Below are positions 8,177-17,867 of a DNA stretch of 64,000 nucleotides, in pieces. Made by a program: the position numbers and the translations under genes. The number at the start of each line of letters is the position of its first letter. Position 1 is the first letter of the stretch. Below the pieces are notes generated by a model. That model had not been told where the DNA came from. It saw only the letters and a list, made by a program, of their open reading frames with translations, and ran no database searches. Source of the stretch: Gemmatimonadota bacterium (GTDB lineage: Bacteria; Latescibacterota; UBA2968); assembly GCA_009838845.1 (NCBI GenBank), contig VXRD01000104.1, positions 1 to 64,000 on the forward strand, given 5' to 3'.

Positions 8177-8980
8177 TCAACTTCCGGTGGAGCGATAATG
8201 ACGCACACCGATTTTCCATATCTGTAGGGTAATAATGAGGAATATGACGCAAATCAGGGGCGCGACCCACTGCAAGATGGCGGGCAATCCCATGGGGTCG
8301 CCGCGTTCGAGGATTGCCAGCGTTGGTAGGTAATTTACACACGCGAGGGGTATGATGTAAGTAAAAAATTTGCGAAACCAGATGCGGTAGATGGGCAAAG
8401 GGTACTGTGCGGTCTCCACACCGCCGTAAGTCATGGTGTTCATGAGTTCGAGAGATTCGGTGGTCCAAAACGCAATGGTGGCTTGTATGACCATGAGGCC
8501 AATAAAGAGACAAGCGCCTCCAAATATGGCGGTGGAGACGAGATAGATTTTTGGTACAGACCACGCGATGTCAAGGGTGTAGCTTGCCCAGGAGAAGACA
8601 GCGATGCCCTGGAGCAGGCGGCCAATGCGGCGGAGGGTGAGTTCATAGCCTGCGAGTTGCAGAGCGGTGCTGCGGGGGCGAAGCAAGAGGCGGTCGAAGT
8701 CGCCGCTTTTGACCATGGTGCCGAATATGTCGAAGCCGCGCGAGGCTGCGTCGGCAAAAGCGAAGGAGATGTTGATGAGGCCGTAGAGAAAGGCCACTTC
8801 GGGGAGGGTCCAGCCCTGGATGTGTTTGAATCGCGCGAAGAGAGAGGCGATGGCGAGAAATTCGACGCCGGTGGTGAGGAAATGTCCAAATGAGAGCATG
8901 ATGAATGACGCGCGATATTGCATTTGGCTGCGGACAGATTGGCTGAGATAGTGGATGTAGAGGCGAAGCGCGTTGGCCAT
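8177..8980 (-). CDS. ABC-2 family permease (COG3694-like)
   Basis: A 267-aa membrane subunit with about six hydrophobic segments, matching the PF06182 ABC-2 permeases: RASFIMLSFGHFL near the start, DFDRLLLRPRSTALQLAGYEL in the cytoplasmic loop, and an FFTYIIPLACVNYLPTLAIL segment near the end. The start is taken at ATG 8980, behind AAGGAGG with 8-nt spacing; an upstream TTG in frame would overlap the preceding gene by 59 bp. It forms a three-gene exporter operon with the permease and ATPase genes upstream. COG3694/4587/4586 systems are uncharacterised or linked to drug or lipid export; the substrate is unknown. Confidence 0.88.
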   Translation of the reverse strand: MANALRLYIHYLSQSVRSQMQYRASFIMLSFGHFLTTGVEFLAIASLFARFKHIQGWTLPEVAFLYGLINISFAFADAASRGFDIFGTMVKSGDFDRLLLRPRSTALQLAGYELTLRRIGRLLQGIAVFSWASYTLDIAWSVPKIYLVSTAIFGGACLFIGLMVIQATIAFWTTESLELMNTMTYGGVETAQYPLPIYRIWFRKFFTYIIPLACVNYLPTLAILERGDPMGLPAILQWVAPLICVIFLIITLQIWKIGVRHYRSTGS

Positions 8981-8984
8981 CGCA

Positions 8985-9815
8985 TTATCCTCCTTGTGCG
9001 ACAAGGCGGCGAATACCGCGGGTGAGGATGAGGTGCCCGGCAATGATCAGCGCAATCAGATAGGCGATTTGAAACGGCAGGTGATACCAGATTTGTTCTG
9101 GTGGGATGTGGCCCATGTAGAAGCGGAAGGGGATGTCCATGAGGTATCGAAATGGGAGGATGTTGATGGCTGCCTGTGCCCAGTCGGGAAAAAAGAGCAA
9201 GGGAATGATGATGCCGCTGAAGAGCCAGGTCAAACTACTCAGGAGTACGCCCAGGCCCTCGCCAGATATGGTCCACAAGAGGGCAATGGTCAGGAGATTG
9301 GTGATGGCTGCACTGATGAGGACGGCAAAGAGCATCGATACGAGCCAGGCACATGTGGCCGGGATATTGGGAGGCATTTGCAGGCTGAAGAAGAGACTGG
9401 CTGTGATGAACATGGGGAGAGCGCGGAAGACGCCTGGCGCAGTGCGTTGTGCTATGGCGCGACTGTACCAGAAGAAATACAGGTTGGTCGGGCGCACGAG
9501 TTCATAGACGACATTGCCCGAACGCACCATGGCGCGCACGTCGGGGTCGGCACCCTGGTAGGGAATGAGAACGAGAAATGCCTGGCCGAGCCATATATAG
9601 GTGATAACCTCATCAGCGGTCATGGGTTGTGGCGCGGTGGTTGATCTGTAGAAGGCTTCAAAGATCATGACGCGGATGAGGCCCCAGAAGAGTTGGGTGC
9701 CGAATCCCGCGAATGCCGCGGCGCGGTATTGCAAGAGGGTGCGAAATCTGGCGGAGAGGACAGCTATGTACGATTTGATAGCCAGCGATGATGTGCGGTT
9801 AGCGATTTTCGGCAT
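8985..9815 (-). CDS. ABC-2 family permease (COG4587-like)
   Basis: A 276-aa second membrane subunit of the exporter, with six predicted transmembrane helices. The DVRAMVRSGNVVYELVRPTN motif is the same loop signature seen in its partner (SGDFDRLLLRP), suggesting the two permeases are ancient paralogues forming a heterodimer. ATG 9815 overlaps the end of the ATPase gene by 17 bp; a TTG 42 bp further upstream is also in frame. Only 4 bp separate its stop from the next permease start, indicating co-translation. Confidence 0.88.
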   Translation of the reverse strand: MPKIANRTSSLAIKSYIAVLSARFRTLLQYRAAAFAGFGTQLFWGLIRVMIFEAFYRSTTAPQPMTADEVITYIWLGQAFLVLIPYQGADPDVRAMVRSGNVVYELVRPTNLYFFWYSRAIAQRTAPGVFRALPMFITASLFFSLQMPPNIPATCAWLVSMLFAVLISAAITNLLTIALLWTISGEGLGVLLSSLTWLFSGIIIPLLFFPDWAQAAINILPFRYLMDIPFRFYMGHIPPEQIWYHLPFQIAYLIALIIAGHLILTRGIRRLVAQGG

Positions 9816-10776
9816 AGAGACGCGAGATGATTTCTTCGATGGGGGTGTTTTCGACAAAGAGGTCGCGCACGGGGTGCTGCGCCGTGATGCGGGCGATCAG
9901 GTCTGCCGTGGCAACGCGGTCGGGGTCAAATGTGAGGTGTACGCGGTGTCCGTCGCGCAATACGACAGATGCATCGGGATCGGTGATGTCTTCTGTGCCT
10001 TCGAGATCGACGATGAGGCGGCGCTCTGTGGTGACGCGAGCGCGAAGGTTTTCGAGCGGGCCATCGGATAGTATCTGGCCCTGTCCGATGACCATTACCC
10101 GCGTGCAGAGGGCTTCGATGTCGTCCAGGTCGTGGGTGGTGAGGATGACGGTGACATCGCGCTCCTGGTTGAGGCGTTTGATGAAGTCGCGCACGGCGAG
10201 TTTGGAGACGACGTCGAGGCCAATTGTCGGTTCGTCTAAGAAGAGGATTGATGGATGGTGTATGAGAGCAGCGGCGAGGTCACAGCGCATGCGCTGGCCC
10301 AGGCTGAGCTGGCGCACAGGTATGTCGAGAAGCGATTCGAGATCGAGAATGGCGATCATTTCGTCGCGGGTTTGCGCGTATTGGTGATGATCGACGCGAT
10401 AGATGTCTCGGAGCAGGTCAAAAGATTCGATGACGGGCAGGTCCCACCACAATTGCGTGCGTTGCCCAAAGACCACGCCGATTTGTGCGACGTGGGCGAT
10501 GCGTTCTTTCCAGGGGATGCGACCGAGGATTTCACAGCGGCCAGAATCGGGTACGAGGATGCCGGATAATACTTTGACGGTGGTGGATTTGCCCGCGCCA
10601 TTGGGACCGATATAACCGATGAGTTCGCCGGGTTCAATTGCGAAGGAGATACCGTCGAGGGCAGTTATCTGGCGGTAGTTGCGATGCATGACGCCGCGTA
10701 GCGCACCCCACACACCGGGCTGGCGTTGGGCGATTTGGAAGGTTTTGACGAGGTTTTCGACAATGATGTGGGGCAT
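9799..10776 (-). CDS. ABC transporter ATP-binding protein (COG4586-like)
   Basis: A 325-aa ATPase subunit. Walker A is GPNGAGKST near residue 58, the signature is LSLGQRMR, Walker B is ILFLDEPTIGLD, and the switch His is in TTHDLDD. The C-terminal extension of about 90 residues is typical of DrrA/COG4586-type exporters and probably helps regulate the dimer. It would power the two permeases encoded directly downstream, forming one ABC-2 exporter in the inner membrane. ATG 10776 lacks an obvious Shine-Dalgarno. A hairpin terminator upstream separates it from the suf operon. Confidence 0.93.
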   Translation of the reverse strand: MPHIIVENLVKTFQIAQRQPGVWGALRGVMHRNYRQITALDGISFAIEPGELIGYIGPNGAGKSTTVKVLSGILVPDSGRCEILGRIPWKERIAHVAQIGVVFGQRTQLWWDLPVIESFDLLRDIYRVDHHQYAQTRDEMIAILDLESLLDIPVRQLSLGQRMRCDLAAALIHHPSILFLDEPTIGLDVVSKLAVRDFIKRLNQERDVTVILTTHDLDDIEALCTRVMVIGQGQILSDGPLENLRARVTTERRLIVDLEGTEDITDPDASVVLRDGHRVHLTFDPDRVATADLIARITAQHPVRDLFVENTPIEEIISRLYAENR

Positions 10777-10901
10777 GGCGCAATATGCAGGGTTTACATT
10801 TCTTCGTGTCTATTAGACGGGTATCTCGGCGGGTGTGTTTTGATTTGTGGGAATTTTTTTAACTGGACGAATCCCGCGAGCTATGGTTTTGCATGAAAAT
10901 A

Positions 10902-10936
10902 GCGTGCCCGATTCGTACGTACAGAATCGGGCACGC
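10902..10936. terminator. Bidirectional hairpin between nfuA and the ABC exporter
   Basis: GCGTGCCCGATTC (10902-10914) pairs with GAATCGGGCACGC (10924-10936), a 13-bp perfect stem with a 9-nt loop. The minus-strand side is followed by TATTTTC and the plus-strand side by GCTTTTG. It sits just downstream of nfuA and probably ends the suf transcript. Confidence 0.65.
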
Positions 10937-10963
10937 GCTTTTGTAGAGATGGAATCCAGATAT

Positions 10964-11548
10964 TTACTGCGTGGTCTGGTAATACGGGTTGGTGCCTTCG
11001 GCGTGGTCTGTGATATCGCGGATGTTTGCAATTTCGGGAACGGCTTCTTTGATCATGACTTCCACGCCCTGTTTGAGGGTGACATCGACCATCCCACAGC
11101 CCTGACATCCGCCGCCAAATTGGAGAAAGGCCGTGTCTTCTTTTACATCGACCAGTGATACGTGACCGCCGTGTGCAGCAATGCCCGGGTTGATTTTTTC
11201 GTCAATTACCATTTGGATTTTTTCGGCCACGCTGCCTTTGAGGTGTGGTGGAACTTTGTGCGGGTTGTCAATTTTGAAGCCGCGTCCCATCAGGCCATCG
11301 ACAAAATCGAGCGTGATGTCCTGGGTATAAGGCACGCTGTTTTCGTCAATGTAAATGTCGAAGCCGTCGTATGGTATCGCGGTGTCGCGGTCGGTGTCCT
11401 GTCCTTCGGCCACGAAAGCGAGTCGGTAGTTGGCCTGCAGGGGCGATGTTGCCTCGGCGGTGATGCGCACGCCTGTAATCACCTGTTCTTGCTCGTTTAT
11501 CAAGCGGGTGATTTCTGTTTGTGCGACGTCTGTGACGGTGATGTCCAT
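10964..11548 (-). CDS. nfuA: NfuA-type iron-sulfur carrier protein
   Basis: A 194-aa two-domain protein. The N-terminal half (about 1-95) is a degenerate A-type/HesB domain without the usual cysteines. The C-terminal half is a NifU-like domain with the CxxC cluster ligand in FGGGCQGCGMVDVTLKQGVE. In Escherichia coli NfuA accepts [4Fe-4S] clusters and delivers them to targets, for example lipoyl synthase. It is the last gene of the SUF operon here, consistent with a carrier acting downstream of the SufBCD scaffold. ATG 11548 is preceded by AGGAGAAACTTC. A palindrome sits in the gap between it and the regulator gene. Confidence 0.93.
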   Translation of the reverse strand: MDITVTDVAQTEITRLINEQEQVITGVRITAEATSPLQANYRLAFVAEGQDTDRDTAIPYDGFDIYIDENSVPYTQDITLDFVDGLMGRGFKIDNPHKVPPHLKGSVAEKIQMVIDEKINPGIAAHGGHVSLVDVKEDTAFLQFGGGCQGCGMVDVTLKQGVEVMIKEAVPEIANIRDITDHAEGTNPYYQTTQ

Positions 11549-11565
11549 GAAGTTTCTCCTGTATG

Positions 11566-11586
11566 GGGCGGGTTTTAAACCCGCCC
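11566..11586. repeat. GGGTTT-AAACCC palindrome, copy 1
   Basis: GGGCGGGTTT (11566-11575) and AAACCCGCCC (11577-11586) form a perfect 10-bp palindrome around one T, with flanking TGTA and GTAC. A related palindrome sits at 60653-60682. The shared GGGTTT-N-AAACCC core and TGTA/TAC edges suggest a dispersed palindromic repeat family. In this operon it may also act as a processing or attenuation hairpin. Confidence 0.6.
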
Positions 11587-11596
11587 GTACTAGATT

Positions 11597-12079
11597 TTAC
11601 GGCATTGTGACTTGTAAGAGTTCGTCTGCTTTGTGCGCGAGATGATTTTCAAGCTGGTGCCCATCTCCCATCAGGTCTTGCAATGTAATGCGGTCGAGCA
11701 TCTGGTCAACCACAAATTGGATGGCGTTCCAGAGGGAGCGAATTGAGCAATCGACAGAATGTGTGCAGCATTCTTCATAGCCGGTGTGTTCATCGCAAAA
11801 GCCGTCGTTGAAGAACGGGTCGCCGAGGGCACCGAGTACATCGGAGATCAGGATTTCACTTGCGGGACGAGCCAATTTATACCCGCCGGCTTGACCGCGT
11901 ACACTTTCGACGAGGTCGCCCAGGCGCAAGAGGCGAACGAGCTTGCCGACATGGGCGGTGGATAATCCTTCGGCGCGGCTGATTTCGGGAATCGAAATGC
12001 TACCGCCGGTTTCAGATGCGCGCTGTGCTACCTGCATGAGACAGCGGAGGCCGTATTCTTCTTGTGTGCTCAATTTCAT
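11597..12079 (-). CDS. Rrf2-family iron-sulfur regulator
   Basis: A 160-aa transcription factor of the Rrf2/IscR/SufR family. The winged helix spans about 1-75, starting MKLSTQEEYGLRCLMQVA, with recognition region SRAEGLSTAHVGKLVRLL and wing VRGQAGGYKLARP. A cysteine cluster (Cys95, Cys104, Cys105, Cys111) lies where IscR binds [2Fe-2S]. It probably senses cluster status and autoregulates the suf operon. Its position is unusual: it lies between sufT and nfuA instead of first in the operon. ATG 12079 follows AAAGGTTCTTTT. DNA target sites are not certain; a 19-bp element upstream of sufB is one candidate. Confidence 0.9.
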   Translation of the reverse strand: MKLSTQEEYGLRCLMQVAQRASETGGSISIPEISRAEGLSTAHVGKLVRLLRLGDLVESVRGQAGGYKLARPASEILISDVLGALGDPFFNDGFCDEHTGYEECCTHSVDCSIRSLWNAIQFVVDQMLDRITLQDLMGDGHQLENHLAHKADELLQVTMP

Positions 12080-12107
12080 AAAAGAACCTTTTCAGTGAGA
12101 GGCACTG

Positions 12108-12548
12108 TCAAAACATGCCCAATTCGAGTTTGGCCGCTTCTGACATGCGTTCTGGCGTCCAGGGAGGGTCGAATACGAGGTCGAGTTTGACATCGTAAAC
12201 GCCTTCGGCAGATCGGGCTGCGGATTCGACCTGTCCGGGCAAAATACCCGCGGCGGGACAATTGGGGGCTGTGAGTGTCATTTGGACGTAGGTATTGCCG
12301 TCTTCTTCTACTTTGATTTCGTAGATGAGGCCCAGTTCGTAAATGTCAACGGGGATTTCTGGATCATATACTGTTTTGAGTGCTTTTACGATTTCTTCTT
12401 TTACGGCTTCGGTGTCGATGGGGCCTTCTGGCGGGGATTTTTCGGGCGGTGATTCCGGGGCTTCAATATCGTGAACTTCTTCAGTATGGTCGGAATCATT
12501 GTTGGACGGTGCGTCTGTGTCTTTGCGGAAAATGTTCAGGAGGCTCAT
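12108..12548 (-). CDS. sufT: SufT, DUF59/MIP18 iron-sulfur assembly factor
   Basis: A 146-aa protein whose C-terminal domain (about 48-146) is DUF59: VYDPEIPVDIYELGLIYEI, then MTLTAPNCPAAGILP with the conserved Cys, and VFDPPWTPERMSEAAKLELGM. An acidic, proline-rich, presumably disordered tail of about 45 residues precedes it. SufT is an auxiliary factor in Fe-S cluster maturation, usually encoded with sufBCDSU. It starts 3 bp after the sufU stop. Confidence 0.93.
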   Translation of the reverse strand: MSLLNIFRKDTDAPSNNDSDHTEEVHDIEAPESPPEKSPPEGPIDTEAVKEEIVKALKTVYDPEIPVDIYELGLIYEIKVEEDGNTYVQMTLTAPNCPAAGILPGQVESAARSAEGVYDVKLDLVFDPPWTPERMSEAAKLELGMF

Positions 12549-12551
12549 GTG

Positions 12552-13004
12552 TCATCTCTCTGTTGTTATGGGGGTTTGGACATTGTCTATGGCTGCCCGA
12601 AGCGCGTGCCACGATAGGGTCGCGCATTTGATGCGGGTGGGATAGTCGCGCACGCCGGCAAAAACAAATAGTTTGCCCATCTGATCAAGGCCGAGATTGC
12701 TGGATGGGTCGGTGAGCATCGCTTGAAAGTCTTTGAAATAGGTTTCTGTTTCGCCGAGGGTTTTGCCTTTGATGGTTTCGGTCATTAAAGAAGCCGATGC
12801 TTTGGAAATGGCGCATCCCGAACCCTGAAAGCCAATGTCTTTTATGCGGTCGCCGTGGAGTTGGAGATAGATCTGTACTTTATCGCCGCAAAGGGGATTA
12901 TAGCCTTTGGCAAAGCGGTCTGCTGGATCGATTACGCGAAAATTTCTGGGGTTTTTGTTGTGATCCAGAATGAGTTGCTGGTAGAGTTCGCGCAAATCTG
13001 ACAT
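12552..13004 (-). CDS. sufU: SufU sulfur-transfer protein
   Basis: A 150-aa IscU/SufU-type protein. The zinc ligands are Cys39 and Asp41 (NPLCGD), Cys64 (GSGCAIS) and Cys127 (RIKCATLSWHAL), and an insertion between the second and third Cys (about 75-110) marks SufU rather than IscU. In Gram-positive-type SUF systems SufU takes the persulfide from SufS through zinc ligand swapping and passes it to SufBCD. Its ATG overlaps the sufS stop by one base (TGATG), so the two are translationally coupled. Confidence 0.95.
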   Translation of the reverse strand: MSDLRELYQQLILDHNKNPRNFRVIDPADRFAKGYNPLCGDKVQIYLQLHGDRIKDIGFQGSGCAISKASASLMTETIKGKTLGETETYFKDFQAMLTDPSSNLGLDQMGKLFVFAGVRDYPTRIKCATLSWHALRAAIDNVQTPITTER

Positions 13005-14284
13005 CAGCCAAAAATCTTTCGTACGCTGTGAAGGCCAGAGACCAGTGCGTCAATGTCTTCACGCGTGTTGTAAAATGCCAGGGAAGCGCGCGTTGCTGCG
13101 GGTATGTCGTAGTGTTTCATAATGGGTTGCGCGCAGTGGTGCCCGGCGCGAACGGCGACGCCGGCCTGGTCGAGAATGGTGCCCACATCGTGGGGATGAA
13201 TATCGGAGAGGGTAAATGAGAGCACACCTACTTTGCGCTCGGCTGTGCCGATCAGATTGAGGTCCGGCACGTCGCGCAGTGCGTCGTGTGCGTATTCCAG
13301 CAGGTTGGCTTCGTATTTTGTTGCGCCATCAAAGTCGATGCTGTTGAGGTAATCAATGGCGGCACCCAGGCCAATACTGCCCGCGATATTGGGCGTTCCC
13401 GCTTCAAATTTGTTGGGCAAGTTTCCGTACGTAATATTGTCGAAGTCAACGCTCTGGATCATGCTGCCCCCACCCTGGTAGGGCGGCATGGTATCGAGAT
13501 ATGTTTCGCAGCCGTACAGGACGCCAATGCCCGTGGGTGCGAACATTTTGTGTCCCGAAAAGGTGTAGAACTCGCAGCCGATGGCGCGGACATCCACGCG
13601 CTGATGGGGCACGGCCTGTGCGCCATCGATATGTACGGGCACGCCGTGGGCGTGTGCGATTTGCACGATTTCTCGCACGGGATTGACTGTGCCGAGCACA
13701 TTGGAGATGTGTACGATGGAGACGAGTTTTGTGCGCGAAGAGAAAAGGGTTTGATACGTGTCCATGCAGAGTTCGCCCCGGTCGTTCATGGGGATGACGC
13801 GCAGTTTGGCTCCCTTTTCCCGGCAGAGCATCCACCAGGGGACGATGTTGGAATGGTGCTCCATTTCGGTGATGATGATTTCGTCGCCCTCACCGATTTG
13901 CTCGCGTCCAAAGGTTTGTGCAATGAGATTGATGCCTTCGGTGGTTCCGCGCACAAAGATGATTTCTCTGTCTGTGGCCGCGTTGATAAAGGTCGCCACC
14001 TTTCTTCTGGCGGCTTCATAAGCATCGGTCGCTATTTGCGAGAGGTGGTGTACGCCTCTGTGTACATTGGCATTCTGGTCGGTGTAATAATGCGAGAGGG
14101 CATCGATGACCGCGCGGGGTTTTTGCGCTGTGGCGCCATTGTCGAGGTACACGAGCGGTTGGCCCTGCACTTGTTGGCCCAGGATGGGGAAGTCCGCGCG
14201 AATGCGGCGCACGTCAAAGGGCTGTGCCGGGCGCACGGCTGGCTCGGGCGGTTGGAGTGTTAAGATGTCCAGAGGCGAATTCAT
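13004..14284 (-). CDS. sufS: SufS cysteine desulfurase
   Basis: A 426-aa PLP-dependent class V aminotransferase-fold enzyme. Diagnostic pieces are QPLVYLDNGATAQKP, HRGVHHLSQIAT, EMEHHSNIVPW, VHIDGAQAVPH, the PLP lysine in FSGHKMFAPTG, and the active-site cysteine in VRAGHHCAQPIM. It converts cysteine to alanine and carries the sulfur as a persulfide for SufU. It overlaps sufD by 4 bp (ATGA) and sufU by 1 bp. An N-terminal extension of about 25 residues precedes the first conserved strand. Confidence 0.96.
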   Translation of the reverse strand: MNSPLDILTLQPPEPAVRPAQPFDVRRIRADFPILGQQVQGQPLVYLDNGATAQKPRAVIDALSHYYTDQNANVHRGVHHLSQIATDAYEAARRKVATFINAATDREIIFVRGTTEGINLIAQTFGREQIGEGDEIIITEMEHHSNIVPWWMLCREKGAKLRVIPMNDRGELCMDTYQTLFSSRTKLVSIVHISNVLGTVNPVREIVQIAHAHGVPVHIDGAQAVPHQRVDVRAIGCEFYTFSGHKMFAPTGIGVLYGCETYLDTMPPYQGGGSMIQSVDFDNITYGNLPNKFEAGTPNIAGSIGLGAAIDYLNSIDFDGATKYEANLLEYAHDALRDVPDLNLIGTAERKVGVLSFTLSDIHPHDVGTILDQAGVAVRAGHHCAQPIMKHYDIPAATRASLAFYNTREDIDALVSGLHSVRKIFG

Positions 14285-15606
14285 GCGATGTCCCTTGCAT
14301 CGATGTGTTCGAGGCGGGTGTCGATTAAGTCGCTCAGGTGCGACCGCACGGGGGCGAGGGTCACGCGCCCGATAATGTCATCGGCAAAAGCGCGGAGCAA
14401 AATTTGCTTTGCCTCGGTTTTGGGAATGCCGCGCGCTTGCAGGTAAAAGAGCGCGTTTTCGTCGAGTTGCCCTATTGTTGCGCCATGCGAACACTTGACT
14501 TCATCGGCGTAGATTTCGAGTTGGGGTTTGGTGTTGACGCGCGCGTTGTCCGAAAGCAGAATATTTTCGTTTTGCTGGTAGGCATCGGTGTGTTGCGCTT
14601 TTTGATGGACGTGAATTTTTCCCCGAAAAATCGCGCGAGAAGATCCTCCCAAAATCCCTTTGTAGAGTTCGTGGCTGGGGCAATGGGGTTCGGCGTGTTC
14701 AAGCAGGGTGTAGTTATCGACTTGTTGGGATCCTTCGAGGGCATAAAATCCATTGACGGTGGCTTCACTGCCTTCGCCGCGCAGGTACGCGCTTACGTCG
14801 TTGCGAACAAATGCTCCGCCGAGCGTAAAATCGTGAAAGGTCATCCTGCTGCTGCGTCCGAGTTGTGCCTGAAAATTGGCGACGTGCAAACCCGCTGTGC
14901 CCTGCAATTCGAGGCGGATACAATTTACGCTGGCATTGTCGCGGGCTATGATTTCTGTGACTGCATTGGTAAAATAGGTCTCTGTGCCCGTTCCCGCATA
15001 GGTTTCAACAAGCGAAAGCTGACTGTTTTCATCCGCGATGATCAGGTTGCGCGGATGAGATATTGTGGGGATTTCTGACGCTGTTGTGATAAAGAGGATA
15101 TGCACGGGAGCTTCGACTGTGATATTGCGCTGAACATGGATGAATACGCCATCGCGCATGAATGCCGTGTTGAGAGCGGTGAAGGCCAAATCTGTGGTTT
15201 GTGCGAGTTTGCCCAGGTGCGCTTTGACGAGTGGATGGTCGTAAACGTCGGCGAGGTTGGCAATGGTTATGCCTTCTGGTACGTCAGATGTGTGTTCTGG
15301 CGCGTAATGCCCATTGACGAATACGAGGCGGATGCCTTGCAGGTCGGGATAGATGAAGGGTTCCAGTTCTGCATCTGCAAGGGTGGCAGGGGCTGCAGGC
15401 TCAAAGTTGGTTCTGATGAGCGCAGATGGATTCACACTTTTCCAGGCTTCATCTGCTGTGGTGGGATATCCCAGGCGGTCAAAGTCGGCGATTGCCTGTT
15501 GGCGCAATGCTCGCAGTGGCTGGCCGTTGAGGCTGGATTCAAATTTTTGAATCCAGGATGTGTGATTAGACGCTGTGTGTCGCGTGTTCTTCTTTGATCC
15601 AGTCAT
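14281..15606 (-). CDS. sufD: SufD, Fe-S cluster scaffold subunit
   Basis: A 441-aa SufB/SufD-family beta-helix protein. Conserved pieces include [50 protein letters not shown] and the C-terminal [27 protein letters not shown]. With SufB and the SufC ATPase it forms the SufBCD scaffold on which clusters are built. The frame remains open far into sufC; ATG 15606 is chosen because residues upstream are the out-of-frame shadow of sufC, so the genes overlap by 41 bp. The N-terminal helical region ([21 protein letters not shown]) matches SufD. Confidence 0.94.
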   Translation of the reverse strand: MTGSKKNTRHTASNHTSWIQKFESSLNGQPLRALRQQAIADFDRLGYPTTADEAWKSVNPSALIRTNFEPAAPATLADAELEPFIYPDLQGIRLVFVNGHYAPEHTSDVPEGITIANLADVYDHPLVKAHLGKLAQTTDLAFTALNTAFMRDGVFIHVQRNITVEAPVHILFITTASEIPTISHPRNLIIADENSQLSLVETYAGTGTETYFTNAVTEIIARDNASVNCIRLELQGTAGLHVANFQAQLGRSSRMTFHDFTLGGAFVRNDVSAYLRGEGSEATVNGFYALEGSQQVDNYTLLEHAEPHCPSHELYKGILGGSSRAIFRGKIHVHQKAQHTDAYQQNENILLSDNARVNTKPQLEIYADEVKCSHGATIGQLDENALFYLQARGIPKTEAKQILLRAFADDIIGRVTLAPVRSHLSDLIDTRLEHIDARDIA

Positions 15607-16327
15607 AGCCTTTTTCTTCCAATTCCAGGGCGAGTGTTTTGTCGCCCGATTGCACGATGCGTCCGTCGAGCATAACGTGGACCATGTCGGGCACGATATT
15701 GTTGAGCAAGCGCTGATAGTGTGTGACCACAATGGTCGCTTTGTCCGCGCTGTGGAGTGTATTGACGCCGTTGGCAACAACGCGCAGGGCGTCGATATCG
15801 AGTCCGGAGTCGGTTTCGTCGAGTATGGCGAGGCGGGGTTCTAAAACGGCCATTTGCAGAATTTCATGGCGTTTTTTTTCGCCGCCGGAAAAGCCTTCGT
15901 TGACCGAACGTTTGAGGAATTTTTCGTCCATTTCGACCAGTTTGAGTTTGTCGCGAATCAGCGCGAGGAAGTCTATGGCATCGACTTCTTCTTCATCTCT
16001 GGCCGTTCGAAGGGCGTTGAGGGCTGTGCGCAGGAAGTACGCGCTGTTGACACCGGGTATTTCTACCGGGTACTGAAAGGCGAGAAAGACGCCCTGTACT
16101 GCGCGTTCATCCGGGTCCATATCGAGCAGGTCCTGGCCCTCGTAGATGACTTCGCCTTCTGTAACGCTATAGGCTTCGTGGCCTGCGAGTACCTGGGCCA
16201 ATGTGCTTTTGCCCGACCCGTTGGGTCCCATAATGGCGTGGATTTCTCCCGCGTTGACCTTGAGGTCGATGCCGTGAAGAATTTCCGCGCCTTCCACACC
16301 TGCGTGCAGATTCCGAATTTCGAGCAT
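15566..16327 (-). CDS. sufC: SufC, Fe-S assembly ATPase
   Basis: A 253-aa ABC-type ATPase: [20 protein letters not shown] at the N-terminus, Walker [10 protein letters not shown], the SufC-specific [14 protein letters not shown] signature, Walker [16 protein letters not shown] and switch His in VVTHYQR. It drives conformational change in the SufBCD complex. ATG 16327 has an upstream AAGGAATGG and gives the family's normal length; an in-frame extension to 16450 reads as the shadow of sufB. 25 bp separate it from the sufB stop. Confidence 0.96.
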   Translation of the reverse strand: MLEIRNLHAGVEGAEILHGIDLKVNAGEIHAIMGPNGSGKSTLAQVLAGHEAYSVTEGEVIYEGQDLLDMDPDERAVQGVFLAFQYPVEIPGVNSAYFLRTALNALRTARDEEEVDAIDFLALIRDKLKLVEMDEKFLKRSVNEGFSGGEKKRHEILQMAVLEPRLAILDETDSGLDIDALRVVANGVNTLHSADKATIVVTHYQRLLNNIVPDMVHVMLDGRIVQSGDKTLALELEEKGYDWIKEEHATHSV

Positions 16328-16352
16328 GTTATTCCATTCCTTAAATTGTGAT

Positions 16353-17822
16353 CTAACCGACGCTGCCTTCGAGGCTGATGCCGAGGAGTTTTTGGGCTTC
16401 GACGGCAAATTCCATGGGCAATTCTGCAAGGACTTCTTTGCAGAAGCCATTGACGATCATTGAGACGGCGTCTTCTGTGGAGATGCCGCGCTGGTTGCAA
16501 TAGAAGATCTGGTCTTCGCCAATTTTGGATGTGGTGGCTTCGTGCTCGACCTGCGCGGATGGGTTGCGCACGTCGATATAGGGAAAGGTGTGTGCGCCGC
16601 ACTGGTCGCCGATGAGCATGGAGTCGCATTGCGTAAAGTTTCTGGCGTTGTGCGCGCCTTTGAGCACTTGTACGGCGCCGCGATAGGTGTTTTGTCCGAG
16701 CAGAGCGGATATGCCTTTGGAGATGATGGTACTTCGGGTGTTTTTCCCAATGTGAATCATTTTTGTGCCGGTGTCCGCCTGTTGTTTGAGAGAGGTGACG
16801 GCGACAGAGTAAAATTCGCCAACTGAGTTGTCACCCTGAAGAATGCAACTGGGATATTTCCAGGTGATGGCCGATCCGGTTTCGACCTGTGTCCATGAGA
16901 TTTTGGAATTTGCGCCCCGGCAGGCGCCGCGTTTGGTGACGAAGTTGTAGATGCCGCCTTTGCCATCTATATCGCCGGGATACCAGTTCTGGACGGTGGA
17001 GTATTTGATCTGTGCATTGTCGAGTGCGACGAGTTCGACCACGGCGGCGTGGAGTTGATTTTCGTCGCGCATTGGCGCTGTGCAACCTTCCAAATACGAT
17101 ACATAAGCACCTTCTTCAGCGATGACGAGTGTGCGCTCAAACTGCCCGGTGTTGGCGGCGTTGATGCGGAAATAAGTCGATAATTCCATTGGGCAGCGCA
17201 CGCCTTTGGGGATATAGCAAAAGGACCCATCGCTAAAGACAGCCGAGTTGAGGGCGGCAAAATAATTGTCGGTGTGCGGGACGACAGAACCGAGATACTG
17301 GCGCACGAGGTCGGGATGATCTTGCACGGCTTCTGAAAAAGAGCAAAAGATAACGCCCGCTTCGGCGAGTGTTTCCTTAAAGGTGGTCGCAACCGAGACG
17401 CTGTCAAAGACCGCATCGACAGCCACACCGGCCAGCATTTTTTGCTCTTCGAGAGGTATGCCGAGTTTTTCATAGGTGGCGAGCAGTTCGGGATCGACTT
17501 CGTCCAGGCTTGCGGGACCATCGCCTGCGTTTTTCGGTGCTGAGTAATACACGATGCTTTGATAGTCGATATCGGGGTAGGTAACCATGGCCCACTGTTC
17601 GCTTTTTTTGCGTTTGAGCGGGTCTGTCATGGTCAGCCAATGGCGATAGGCTTTTAAGCGCCATTCGAGCAGCCAGTCGGGTTCATTTTTTTTCTCAGAA
17701 ATAAATCGAATAATGTCTTCGTTCAGACCTGGAGGCGCAGATTCCTGCTCGATATCTGTCACCCATCCAAATTTGTAATCACTCGTTGCGAGCGTTTCAA
17801 GTTCCTGGGCCTGTGAACTCAT
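16353..17822 (-). CDS. sufB: SufB, Fe-S cluster scaffold subunit
   Basis: A 489-aa scaffold subunit. Characteristic segments are [80 protein letters not shown] and the C-terminal [25 protein letters not shown], which contains the conserved Glu and Cys implicated in cluster building. It is the first gene of the operon, with an AAAAGGAG ribosome binding site and a promoter candidate about 50 bp upstream. The regulator-like 19-bp element lies further upstream. Confidence 0.97.
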   Translation of the reverse strand: MSSQAQELETLATSDYKFGWVTDIEQESAPPGLNEDIIRFISEKKNEPDWLLEWRLKAYRHWLTMTDPLKRKKSEQWAMVTYPDIDYQSIVYYSAPKNAGDGPASLDEVDPELLATYEKLGIPLEEQKMLAGVAVDAVFDSVSVATTFKETLAEAGVIFCSFSEAVQDHPDLVRQYLGSVVPHTDNYFAALNSAVFSDGSFCYIPKGVRCPMELSTYFRINAANTGQFERTLVIAEEGAYVSYLEGCTAPMRDENQLHAAVVELVALDNAQIKYSTVQNWYPGDIDGKGGIYNFVTKRGACRGANSKISWTQVETGSAITWKYPSCILQGDNSVGEFYSVAVTSLKQQADTGTKMIHIGKNTRSTIISKGISALLGQNTYRGAVQVLKGAHNARNFTQCDSMLIGDQCGAHTFPYIDVRNPSAQVEHEATTSKIGEDQIFYCNQRGISTEDAVSMIVNGFCKEVLAELPMEFAVEAQKLLGISLEGSVG

Positions 17823-17867
17823 TGTAGAACTCCTTTTGAGGTCTAAAAAGTAAGCCGTGCAATGGCA

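Noticed and set aside
8973-9644. Plus-strand open frame opposite the ABC permease gene
   Set aside because: It mirrors a clear membrane-protein gene; the predicted product is Gly/Glu/His-rich with no family features.
13286-14263. Long plus-strand open frame (325 codons) opposite sufS
   Set aside because: It is antisense to a complete sufS with all catalytic residues; its composition is Cys/His/Gly-rich and matches no family.
14338-15078. Plus-strand open frame (246 codons) opposite sufD
   Set aside because: It lies antisense to conserved SufD sequence and has no ribosome binding site or recognisable domain.
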